A DNA stretch of 64,000 nt from Bin75 sp965212135. Lineage in GTDB: Bacteria; Nitrospirota; Nitrospiria; Nitrospirales; UBA8639. Below the pieces are notes generated by a model, which was not told the origin of the DNA, did no database searches, and saw only the letters and a program-made list of their open reading frames with translations. The stretch spans positions 1,426,001 to 1,490,000 of the forward strand of contig OZ243044.1 of the NCBI GenBank assembly GCA_965212135.1, read 5' to 3'. The first letter of the stretch is position 1; every line of letters begins with the position of its first letter. Below are positions 8,230 through 19,400 of the stretch, one piece after another. The position numbers were made by a program, and so were the translations under genes.

Positions 8230-9042
8230 TCATGAAATCGGATGGGACGATGACGTGCGCGCCGCTGTCCTGGCCGCGCGGATCAAAGCCGAAAAGAGAC
8301 GCCGTTGGACGGGGTCCCGGTCGTGCAGAAATTCGGGATGCCATTGCACACCCAGAAAAAACGAGCGATCCGGCGCTTCAATGGCTTCGATGACGCCGTC
8401 GGGAGCGACGGCGGTCTGCATCAGCGCCGGCGCCACCGCCTTGACCGCCTGATGGTGGGAGCTGTTTACCTCAATGCGGGCCTTCCCGGTGACGCGGCGC
8501 AGCAGGGAACGCGGCGCCACGTGCACGGCATGGGCCGTTCTGGTCGCCGCATGAGTCGGCAGGTGTTCAATGGGCGTATTGAGTTGTGCGTGAATGTCCT
8601 GATACAGCGTGCCGCCGAGAGCGACGTTCACCGATTGCATGCCCCCGCAAATGCCCAACAGCGGCACGTCGGCCCTGTACGCCGTTTTGGCCACTCCGAG
8701 TTCCATGGCCGCCCGTTCGCCGCTCATGCGCGTGAACCGGTGGCGTTGTCTTTCCCCGTAAAGTTCAGGCGCCAGATCGGACCCGCTTCCCGTGACGAGA
8801 AGCCCGTGCACGTGTGCCACCATCCGGCGCCATTCGGCCTTGTTCGACAGGAGAGGCAGGATAAACGGGATGCCGCCGGCGTCTTCAATCGCCTTCAGAT
8901 AGCGGGCGCGAAGGAAGTACGTCGGCTCTTTGCCGCCCATGTCCCCGCGGTCGCCGGCGTTGAAGTCCGGCGTGACCCCGATGATTGGTTTGTTCAGGCC
9001 CGCCCGGGAGGAGCGCGGGGCGTGATGCCGCCTACTCGTCAT
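8230..9042 (-). CDS. Class I glutamine amidotransferase-like hydrolase (peptidase C26, PuuD-like)
   Basis: The protein resembles gamma-glutamyl-gamma-aminobutyrate hydrolases, which cut gamma-glutamyl amides in polyamine breakdown. It shows PIIGVTPDF at the start of the domain, VTGSGSDLAPELYGE, the nucleophile elbow LLGICGGMQSVN with the catalytic Cys, and GVQWHPEFL with the His-x-Glu of the triad. Length from the chosen ATG is 270 residues, normal for C26. The longer open frame to 9153 overlaps the preceding gene deeply and adds unrelated sequence. The ATG at 9042 overlaps the stop of the upstream gene by 11 bp, suggesting translational coupling. No other polyamine genes are visible, so the substrate may differ. 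Confidence 0.85.
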   Translation of the reverse strand: MTSRRHHAPRSSRAGLNKPIIGVTPDFNAGDRGDMGGKEPTYFLRARYLKAIEDAGGIPFILPLLSNKAEWRRMVAHVHGLLVTGSGSDLAPELYGERQRHRFTRMSGERAAMELGVAKTAYRADVPLLGICGGMQSVNVALGGTLYQDIHAQLNTPIEHLPTHAATRTAHAVHVAPRSLLRRVTGKARIEVNSSHHQAVKAVAPALMQTAVAPDGVIEAIEAPDRSFFLGVQWHPEFLHDRDPVQRRLFSALIRAARTAARTSSSHPIS

Positions 9043-9421
9043 CCTGGTACGGAGACACGCCGGAAAATCGAATGGGTTTTTTGCCTCGTAAATGATCCGG
9101 GGTAATGACATAGGTGCCGTGCAGGCTGGCGTCCCAGACGGATTCCGCGGCATCCATGTCCCCGCCGCTCAACGCCCAGGCAAACCCGCCGATCACCCCG
9201 CCCAGGCCGGCGTACAGTATCTTGGCGGCGCCGTAGGGAATGGTCACAATCGTGCTGGCGACGCCCAGGCTGACTTCCTCGGCGGTGTCGTCGCGTTCGG
9301 CTGCCTGGGCCGGTCCGCAGACGCACACAACCAGACACAGGGCGGCCGTGAGCGTCCGCGTCATCCCCGTCGCCCGCCGACCGATGGGGCATGGCCCGCC
9401 GGTATGGTCATTGCGTTTCAT
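9032..9421 (-). CDS. Small exported conserved protein
   Basis: A 129-residue protein whose N-terminus carries a basic region, a hydrophobic stretch TLTAALCLVVCVCG and a likely signal-peptidase site after AQA. The mature part starts acidic, then has a Gly-rich hydrophobic segment GAAKILYAGLGGVIGGFAWA that may insert in a membrane, followed by a conserved-looking block with YVITPDHLRG and PIRFSGV. The start at 9421 is fixed by GGAGGAG 8 nt upstream. I believe proteins of this pattern occur in Nitrospirota and Desulfobacterota-type genomes with no known function; that recollection is not verified here. It is the first gene of a pair with the amidotransferase. Confidence 0.7.
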   Translation of the reverse strand: MKRNDHTGGPCPIGRRATGMTRTLTAALCLVVCVCGPAQAAERDDTAEEVSLGVASTIVTIPYGAAKILYAGLGGVIGGFAWALSGGDMDAAESVWDASLHGTYVITPDHLRGKKPIRFSGVSPYQDDE

Positions 9422-9519
9422 GCGTTCTCCTCCTTTCCCGATACAGGTTCCCCAAAAATCCGTGAGTCCGGCCACGCCTGCCTGTCCGAAGTCCGGCGCG
9501 CGCCCGCCGCTCCGTCGCG

Positions 9520-10038
9520 TCACAACCGGCACACCGGCCGCCCGGCATCGTCCTCCATGGGCGGCACGTCCAATTCCGCCAGCAGAGTTTCCCGGAGAGT
9601 CTGACCGCTCTGCCGTATGGCATGATCAAGTTCTTGAGCTAAGGCGTCATGCGGGACCAGAGTCGTGTCCCGGCTGAGTCCGTGCGTGATGGCGAGCCGC
9701 AGTTTCGTTTGGCACAGATGCTGGAGGCACAGCTCCTGGCCCCGTTGAAAATACTCGTCGCAGGTCTCTTGGGGAAGATGGTGCAGGGCATTCCGTAACC
9801 AGGATTCCACGCGCAGAATCCGTTTGCAACGGGAGACCTGGGCTTGCGCCATCTCGACCACGTACTGCATGCCCCCTTTCCAATTCCGTTTTTTGACGTT
9901 AAACACGCAATAGACAATATCGGGATCGCGTTCCTGAACGTCGGGCCCGAAAAACAATGTGATTCGATACGGTGGAATGACTGGCGAAGACGAGGCGGCC
10001 ATCACCCATGATTCTACTCGTCTTGTTGAAGACAGCAC
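9520..10038 (-). CDS. Conserved hypothetical protein
   Basis: I do not recognise a named family. The 172-residue product has YRITLFFGPD near the N-terminus, then CVFNVKKRNWKGG, a Trp/Lys-rich strand, and a helical middle with several Cys (QVSRCKRI, CDEYF, LCLQHLCQ). It ends with a helical region rich in Leu and Glu. No signal peptide is visible. The GTG start at 10038 has GAGGAGGA about 12 nt upstream; the ATG at 10002 is a reasonable alternative that begins just before the conserved-looking part. It is divergent from the giant gene, and the roughly 265-bp gap holds the strong promoter described separately. Confidence 0.65.
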   Translation of the reverse strand: MLSSTRRVESWVMAASSSPVIPPYRITLFFGPDVQERDPDIVYCVFNVKKRNWKGGMQYVVEMAQAQVSRCKRILRVESWLRNALHHLPQETCDEYFQRGQELCLQHLCQTKLRLAITHGLSRDTTLVPHDALAQELDHAIRQSGQTLRETLLAELDVPPMEDDAGRPVCRL

Positions 10039-10098
10039 AAGAGACCGGCTTCCTCCTCATGCCGTCGAGTCGTGCACCCTTTCCGCTCTTGACGCATG

Positions 10099-10128
10099 TT
10101 GACGCAACCATAACAAGATTTTTATAAT
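10099..10128 (+). promoter_or_regulatory. Strong sigma70-like promoter for the giant gene
   Basis: TTGACG (10099-10104) and a perfect TATAAT (10123-10128) lie 18 bp apart in an A/T-rich patch that stands out from the GC-rich surroundings. A second TTGACG at 10089 forms a direct repeat with the first. Transcription would start near 10135, giving a leader of about 170 nt before the likely start codon. Confidence 0.7.
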
Positions 10129-10303
10129 ACACCACTTCAGTATCCCGTTCAGACGTTGCGATGTTTGGTCATAGTCTTCCAAACTATCACCACTTTGCCT
10201 TTCAACCAAGCTGGAGAATGTCTGGATAATGTCATGGCCTCTCGCCTCCCCCCATTTTTTCCAGGGGACAACCCCCTGTGGCCGTAGCAACCCGCACCGG
10301 GAT

Positions 10304-10411
10304 ATGGCCCGGCGCACCGGCATGAATCGCGCATTCCGATACGGGCTGGTCCTGCCGGCGGTCGCGGTGGTTCTGGCCATCGTCCCGGCGTTGTCCGGGC
10401 CGGCGTTCGCG
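10304..10411 (+). other. Signal peptide of the giant protein
   Basis: MARRTGMNRAFRYG is a basic n-region, followed by the hydrophobic run LVLPAVAVVLAIVPAL and a cleavage site GPAFA before QVITG. The first VCBS-like unit begins immediately after it, so there is no extra N-terminal domain. Confidence 0.8.
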
Positions 10412-13400
10412 CAAGTCATCACCGGCGACGACACCGGCACGGTCGTTGAGGACGCCACGGCCCTGCCCACGGTGATGGGCACGCTACGCATCACCGGGTC
10501 CGGCGGCGCCACCTTCACGTTGCAGAACTTTGTGCCGGGCGACTACGGCGCGTTTTCCATCGCCCGCGATGGCGACTGGACGTACCGGCTGGATAACAAC
10601 AACCCCGCCACCAACGCCCTGGCGGCGCGTGTCGAGCGCACCGAGACCTTTACCGCCGTGGTGGCCGACACCGACCCCCCGGTTACGCGGGACGTACGCA
10701 TTATGGTCATCGGCGCCAACGACGCGCCGAGCGCCGTCATCAATGCGCCGCTGCCAAATGCGCAAGTGGCGTTGGGGGCGGTGGTTACGCTCAGCGGCGC
10801 CGGCGGCGATCCGGACACCCGAGACCGCGCTTCCCTGGACTACCAGTGGCGCACCACGCCGGCCAACCTCGGCAGTTTTGCCGATGCCACCGCCGCCGTT
10901 ACCACCTGGACCGCGCCGGCGGGCGTCATGGACGTGACGCTGGCGCTGACGGTGAGCGACGGTCTCGCTTCCGACGAGGCTACGGCGCTCGTTGAAGTGG
11001 TGAGGACGCCGCTGCGGATCGTGGGCGACCTTGCCGCCGACGTCGCCGAGGATGCCGCCTCCAATGCGGTTATGGGCACCGTGCAAATCCGCGACCCTGG
11101 CGGCGGCGGCTTTTTCCCCGCTTTTTTCCGGGTACAAGAGCCAAAAGGCGCATTTGGGAGCATCACCCCGACCGACAGCGGCAACACGGGACAATGGGTC
11201 TGGACCTACACCCTCGATAATCAGGCCCCGGCCGTGCAGTCCCTGAACACCGGCGAGACCCTCCGCGACGTCTTTGAAATACGAGCAAGTCGTAGCGGAG
11301 AGCGTGTCTTGTTCGCCACGCTGACCATCACCATCAACGGCTTGACCGAAGTGAGCGCGCAGCCGGCGGTGTTCGGCGGCGAGCAAAGCGGCCGGGTCGC
11401 CGAAGACGCAAATCCGAACCGCGCTTCCGGCACGCTCACCGTGCGCGACCCGGACGGCGCCGACCTGGTCATGCCCCGGCGCCAAATCGCCGGCGCTTAC
11501 GGGGCCTTTGACGTGTTCCCCTTCGGTTTGTGGCGGTACACCCTTGACCCGGCGCTCGCCCAGCCGCTCTTTGGCGGCCAGAGCGTGACCGACACCTTCA
11601 CGGTTACCGCCGCCGACGACGGCCTCACTCCCGCCACCACGGACGTGGTAATCACCATCACCGGCGTCAACGACGCGGCGCTATTCGGCGGCCAACGAAG
11701 CGCCGCCATCGGCGAAGACGACAGCCGCATCAACCGCACGCTGACCATCGCCGACGTGGACGGGGATAACGAAGTCGTGCCGCGAACGAACATTGCCGGC
11801 GACTACGGCGCGTTCACCATCAACGGGGTGGGTGCGTGGAGTTATGCCCCGCGCGGCGCGGCGCAGGCGCTGTCCAGCCGCGAAACCGCTACCGACACCT
11901 TCCGCGTGACCGCCGCCGATGACGACGGCGGCCCCGCTGGACCCGCCGCAACCGACGTGGTGATTGAGATAACCGGCGCCAATGACGCGCCGACCGGACG
12001 CATCATTCGCCCGGCCGCTCCCGGAATGGTGGTGCCGGCGGGCGGCACGCTGAATGTGCTTGGCGGTGGCGACGACCCGGACGCCGACGACGATGCGGAC
12101 ACGCTGCGCTATTCGTGGAGCAGTTTTTTGCCGCTCACCGATACCGAGAGGGGCACGTTCTCCAACCCGCGCGTGGCGAACCCGGTCTGGACCGCGCCCA
12201 TCATAATGGTTGACAAAAACGTGACCGTCGCTTTGCGGCTGCGCGTAACCGACAGGCACGGGGCCCCCCCGTCATCAAAAAGCGTAAACGTCCTTGTCAG
12301 GCCGTCTCCGGTGGTCGGCGGCGACCTCAACCGCGCGCTCACCGAAGGCGCCGCGCAGAACACCGCAACGGGTACCTTGGAACATCTGCACGCCAGGCCG
12401 GACAACGACACGTTCAGGGCGCAGACCGGCATCAACGGCACCTACGGCGTCTTCACCCTGGAACGCGCCGGCGCCTGGACCTATACCCTGGACAACGACC
12501 GCGCCGCCACCCGGGCGCTGGGCGAGGGCATCACCGGCGAGGATTCGTTCCCCGTGGCGTCCAACGCCCGCGCCGGCATCGGGGCCGTCGTTACCATCAC
12601 CATCACCGGCGTCAACAGCCGCCCGACGGCCACCATTCTCGCGCCGGCGGATAACACCGCCGTGGGCCTCAACAGCGGCCTGCCGGTGGAAGGCACGGGC
12701 AGCGACCCGGACGCCGGCGAGACCGCCACGCTGCGCTATTTCTGGCGCACCCTCCCCATGGGCCTGGGCAGTTTCGTCGCCCACACCGCGGCGTCCACCC
12801 TGTGGCAGTCGCCGGCGGAAGTGACCGGCGACGGGACAGTCCAACTGGAGCTGACGGTCTTTGACAACTCCGGAGTTCGCTCAAACGAAGCGCACACCGT
12901 CTCGGTCACGGTCGTAACCACCGCCGACACGATCATCGGCGGCAGTCTCAACGGCGCGGTGGCCGTGAACGGCCGCGACCGGGCCTCGGGCCTGCTGGTC
13001 ATCGCCAACGGCGCGCCGGGCGACCCGGTGACCTTCGTGAACCAGACCAGCCCCGGCGACTACGGCCTCTTCGCCCTCGCCACCGACGGGCGCTGGACCT
13101 ACACCCTGAACCCCGCGCTGTCCGCCACCATCGCCCTCGCCGCCGGCGAGATCGGCACCGATTCCTTCCCCGTGGCCGGTGCCGGCGCCGGTGGCGCGCT
13201 CAGCGGTATGGTGGTCATCCGGGTCACCGGCGGCAACGACGCGCCCAGCGCCGCCATCGCCGCGCCGTCCGCCAGGGTAACGCTGGAATCCCGCGAAACG
13301 CTCATGGTCGGGTCCGGCGCCACCGACCCGGATAGCGGCGGGACCGCTACGCTGCGCTATCAATGGAGCACCATACCCGCAGGCCGCGGCCAGTTTGCCA

Positions 13401-16400
13401 ACGACGCCGGGGCGCAGACGATATGGACCGCGCCGACACGCCCCATCGGCAGTTCCGGGCAGAACACCACCCTGGTCCTGACCGCCACCGACACCGCCGG
13501 CCTTTCCGACACGGCAACGACCGTGGTCACGGTGGTGGGCGCAACGGACCTCCAGCCGAGCTTTGCCGGGGCCGTGGTGGAGGACCGCAACTTCCGGCCG
13601 AGCCTGTTCGCCCCGATACAGGTGTTGCCGGCAGCCGTCGGCGGCAACCCGTCCTTGCGTTACAGCCTGCGTTCGGATCCGCCGGGGCTGATAGACACGC
13701 GCCAATTTACCGACCGCTTGAGTTTTAATGTGAACACGCGGGTACTTGAGGGCAGGCCGGTCCTGGCCGACGTCGGCGCCTACACCATGACCTACGAGGC
13801 GCGGGACGCGAACGGGGATGCCGTAACCCTGACTTTCCGGATTACGGTGGGCGACGATGCGCCGCTCTTTCCCGAAAACACCGCCTTCTTTCCGAACCTG
13901 ACCTTTACCGCAGGCACGCAGTCGAGACCATTTATTTTTCCGGGGGCCACGCCCGCCAACTCGGGGGATCGCCTCACCTACACCATGACCTCAACGCCGC
14001 CGGAGTTGCAGGATGAGTGGGTCTTCTTTGCGTTCAACCGCCGATTCATCCTCACTCCGATCACGCCGGGCGCCTATACCGTTACCTACCGGGTCGTGGA
14101 CCAGAACGGCAACAGCGATTTCCGCACCGCCACCTGGACGGTCAATCCCGACCCCGGGATGCCGAACTTCGGCATCGGCGCGCTGCCCGACGTGACCTAC
14201 GTGGTCGGCACAACCCACGCCCCGGTCACGCTGCGCGCGGCGGTGGGCGGCAACCGGCCGCTGGCGTACTCCGTGACTTCGGCCCTGCCGGCCGGGCTGA
14301 GCTTTGACGCCGGCAGCCGCGAGTTGCGCGGCACACCGATGAACGCCGGAAGTTATGAGACCACCTACCGCGTGCAAGACGCCGACGGCGATTCCGAAAT
14401 CACGACATTCACCATTGAAGCCGTGGCCGACAGCGAGCCGGATTTCGGCACGGCGAGCGTCGCCGCCCAAACCTACACCATGGGCACGGCCGTCAACTTG
14501 AGCCTGCCGGCGGCCAGCGGCGGCAACCCGCCGCTCAGCTACGAGTTGTCGCCGCTGCCCGCCGGGCTGAGCTTTGATGCCGACGCCCGCGTCTTGAGCG
14601 GCATCCCCACCGACTCCCAGGAGCAAACCACCCACGCCTACACGGTGCGCGACCGCGACAACGACGCCGACACGCTGGCGTTTGCCATCACCGTGCCGGA
14701 AGCGGACCAGGAGCCGGCGTTCGCCGCCGGGCAGCCCGACCTTGCGGTGAACCTTGACCTCGGCGTACCGGTTTCCGCGTCGCCCCCGGCCTCGGAGCCG
14801 CTGCCGGCGGCCACCGGCGGCAACCAGCCGCTGCGCTACGACATCACGCCGCCGTTGCCGTCCGGGCTGAGCTTTGACGGGCTGAGCCGCACCCTGCGCG
14901 GCACGCCGCAGACCGCCGCTGAGACGACGCACGCCTACCGCGTGCGCGACCGCGACGACGACGCCGACACGCTGCCGCTCATCATCAGCGTGGCGGCGGA
15001 CAGCGCGCCGTCCTTCGCCGGTGGCGCGAGCATTGCCCCCCGGCGTTACAACCTGGGCGAGCGGATTGAAGCGCTCCTGCCGGAAGCCGGCGGCGGCAAC
15101 GGCGCGCTCAGCTACCGCATCACGCCGCAACTCCCGGACGGGTTGAGTTTTGACGAGCGCAGCCGCACGCTGAGCGGCACCCCGGCGGCGGCGCAGCGCG
15201 CAACGCCCTACACCTACGCCGTTACCGACGCAGACGACAACACCAACCCCGGAGACGGCGCGACCCTGGGGTTCAGCATCGCCGTACAGCACAACATCGC
15301 CACCATCGTCCTCGGCGGCGACCTTGAAGCGGACCTCGTTGAAAACGCCCCGGCCCCCGAAGCGACCGCGCGCGGCACCCTCGCCATCCTCAACGACGGC
15401 CTCAGCGTAACGGCGTTTCCCACGGCGCAGACCGGCACGCCCGGCCGCTACGGCGCGTTCTCCGTTGACGGGGTGGGCGCGTGGACCTACACCCTGGACA
15501 ACGCCCGCCCCGGCCTCGCGGACTTGAACGACGGCCAACGCTTCACCGAAACCTTTCACGTGGAGGCGCGCACCAGCCTGTCCGCGCTGGCCGGGACCAT
15601 CGTCTTCGGCGAGGTGCGCATCACCATCATCGGCACCACAGACGGCGGCGGCGGCGCGAACGAGCCGGCGTGGTTCGGCGGCGAACTGGCCGGCACGCTC
15701 ACCGAGGATGACGCGGCGGTGGGCGGCGCGCTGCTCATCATCAACCCGGACGGCTTGAACCGCGTGGAAGCGGCCACCGCCACCGCCGGAGCCTACGGCG
15801 CCTTCACCATCACCCCCGGCGGCGTTTGGAACTACGACCTCAACAACGAACTGCCGGCCATCCAGGGCTTGTTCACGGCGGAGTTCAAGACCGACACCTT
15901 CACCGTAACCGCCGCCGACGACGCAGGCGGCAGCGGCCCCGCCACCATGGCGCTGACCATAACCATCACCGGCGTCAACGACGCGGCGGTGTTCGGCGCG
16001 CAGCCGCCGGTTAGCATTGACGAGGACGCGGGGCGGGTGAGCGGCATGATAACGGCCGGAGACGCGGACGGCGGCGATATGGTGGTGCCCGGCACCACAG
16101 ACGGCGCATTGGGCGCCTTCACCATCACCGCCGCCGGCGCGTGGACCTACACCCTGACCGCCGTCGCCCAGGAACTCGTTACCGGTGACGCCGAAACCGA
16201 ACGCTTCACCGTAACCGCCGCCGACGACGGCGACGACCCCGCCACCGTGGAAGTGGCGATCACCGTGACCGGCGTCAACGACCCGGCGGTGTTCGGCGGC
16301 GACACCGGCGGTGAAATCGGCGAGGACGCCGCCGCGCCGCTCGCCGGTACGCTGACCATCAGCGACGCGGACGGCGCGGATACGGTGGTCGCGCAGACCG

Positions 16401-19400
16401 GCATACCGGGCGACTACGGCGTGTTCACCATTGACGGGTTGGGCGCGTGGAGCTACACCCTGGGCGCTGCGGCGCAGACGCTGCGGCGGGATCAATCCCC
16501 GGTTGAACGCTTCACCGTAACCGCCGACGACGACGGCGACGATACACCCGCCACCGTGGACGTAGCGATCACCGTGAACGGCGCCAACGACCTCCCGGCG
16601 GCGCGCATCATCGCGCCCCGGGAGGATCAGAGCTTTGCATCCGGCGCCGTGCTGTCGGTGGCCGGCGAGCACGGCGACGTGGACGCCGGCGACCCGATTA
16701 CCTACCAGTGGAGCACGGATGAGAACCGCGGCAGTTTCGCCGATCCCACCGCCGCCACCACCACCTGGACGGCGCCGGTGTTGCCGGGTACGACCAACGA
16801 AAGGTTTATCCTCCGGTTTGAGGTGAGCGATGACGGCGGAACCACCAGGAGCAGGGTCGGACGCCGCGTCGAGATTCTGGGGACGAGGTCGAACATCACC
16901 ATTGACGGCGACTGCGTGAACCCCGACCCCGCCGCCTGCACGGTCACCGAGGATGGCGCGAACGTATTGGACGGCGAGCTGAGTTTCAGTTCGGAAACCG
17001 CGGACCCGGCCGGCGGCTTTGCTTTCATAAGGTCGTCGCAGGACGGAGACGTGGCGGGCGTATTCGGGACCTACTTGGTCGGGCCTGAAGTGCGCGATGG
17101 CAGGGCTGCCGGCGTCTGGACGTACACCCTGGACAACGCCAATCCGCAGGTGGACGCCCTGGACGACGGCGATACGCTCTCGGAAGTAATCCCCGTGCAG
17201 GCGGCGGTGCCCGGCCCTATCGGCCCACTCTTCATCAATGCCACGGTAACGGTGACCATCGCCGGCGCCAACGACCCGCCGACCGCCGTCATTCAACTGC
17301 CGGCGCCGGGTGTAACGGTGGCCCACGGCGAGACCCTGATGGTGCGCGGCGCCGGCGCCGACCCGGATGACGATGACCCCGCCGAAAGCCTGAGTTACCG
17401 GTGGAGCACGACACCGGCGGGCCGCGGCAGTTTCTCCGCGACCACCACCGCCGCCGCCACCTGGACGCCGGTCGGGTTCATCACGGATAGCGACGTGGTG
17501 CTCAACCTGCGGGTCAGCGACGACCAGAACGCCGCCACCACGGCCTCGGTAACGGTGTCGGTAACGGTGCCGGACACCGCGCCGTCTTTCGGCGATGCGG
17601 TCATCGGCGCGTTGACTTTCACCACCGGCGCCGCCATCACGCCGCGCGTCCTGCCGGCGGCCACCGGCGGCAACGGCGGCTCGCGCTACCGCATCACCCC
17701 GGCCCTGCCGCGCGGGTTGAGTTTTGACGCCGCCGCCCGGACGCTGCGCGGCCAGCCGGCCACGCCGGGCGGCCCCGGCGACTTCATCTACACCGCCTTT
17801 GACGAGGACGGCAACCGCGCACCCACCGATGAGGACACGCTGGATTTCACCATCACCATCGTTGAACCGCCGCTCACCTTCGCCGGAGACGACACCGGCG
17901 GCGTGACCGAGGACGGCGCGCCGGCGGCCCTGGAAACCGGCGGCACGCTGACCATCACCAATCCGCGCACCGGCGGCGTGGGCTTCGTACCGCAAATCGG
18001 CCGGGCCTACACCTACGGCCGCTTCAGCATCACCCTCGGCGGCGACTGGACCTACGCCCTCAACAACGCCGACCCGCAGACCAACGCGCTGGCGGCGGGC
18101 GCCGCCGGGGACGAGACCATTACCGTTGTCGCCGCCGCCGACTCCGCCTTCACCCACGACATCGCCATCACCGTGACCGGCGCCAACGACCCGCCCACCG
18201 CCGCCATCACCTCGCCGGCGGCCGGGATGCGGGTGGAGTTCGGCGCGCCGACCCGCGTGACCGGCGCCGGCAGCGACCCGGATACCGGCGAGACCGCCTC
18301 CCTGAAATATGCGTGGAGCACGGATCCGCCGAACCGAGGCAGTTTTGACGACCCCAACCAGGCCGCCCCCCAGTGGTTCGCGCCGGACAGCGCCGGGGCG
18401 GTAACGCTGGTGCTGAAGGTCAGCGACCGCAGCGACACGGCTACCGCCAGGGTTGCCGGCATCACGCCGGTGGCGGTGGTGGTCAACATCAGCGGCATCG
18501 CCACCGGCGGCGTTACCGAAGACGGCGCGCCCGCCGAGACCCGCACCGGCAACACGCTGACCATCACCAGCACCCGCGCCGACACGACCTTCGTGGAGCA
18601 GACCGGCGCGCAGGGTATCTACGGCCGCTTCAGCATCACCAGCGGCGGCGCGTGGAGCTACCAACTGGATGACGCCGACCCCGAAACCAACGCCCTGCGC
18701 GCCGGCGGCTCCGCAACCGAGCGCTTCACCGCCGCCGCCAACGCCGACTTCAGCGTAACCCGCGAAATCGTCATCACCATCGCCGGCGCCAACGACCCGG
18801 CGGTGTTCAGCGGGCGCACCGCGGTCAGCGTCAGCGGCGCCCGGGCGTCGGTGAGCGGCGCGCTGAGCGTGCGCGACCCGGATGGCCGCGACCAGGTCGT
18901 GGCGCAGACCGATGCCCAGGGCGACCACGGCCGTTTCAGTATTGACGCCGCCGGCGCCTGGACCTACACCCTGGGCGTCGCCGTGCGGGCGCTGCCCTTC
19001 GGCGCCTCCGAAACCGACACCTTCACCGTGACCGCCGCCGACGACGGCGACGGTCCGGCCACCGCGGACCTGGCGGTCACCATCACCAGCGCCGTCAGCG
19101 GTGCGGTGTTCGGCGGCAACCGCAGCGCCGCCATCGGTGAAGACGCGAGCGAGCCGGTGAGCGGCACGCTGACGGTGAGCAACCCGGCCGGCGGCGAAAA
19201 CTTCGTGGCGCAGACCGGCACGCCGGGCGACTACGGCAGGTTCAGCATCAACGCGCAGGGCGCGTGGACCTACGCCCTCATCGCCGGCGCACAGACCCTG
19301 GCCGCGCGTCAAGCCGAAGTTGACCACTTCGCGGTCATCACCGCCGGCCTCAATCCCGCAAGCACGGAAGTGATGATCACCGTGAACGGCGCCGACGACG

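Noticed and set aside
8305..9105. Plus-strand open frame of 266 codons opposite the amidotransferase gene
   Set aside because: The minus-strand frame has the full catalytic motifs of the C26 family; the plus-strand product has no recognisable domain.
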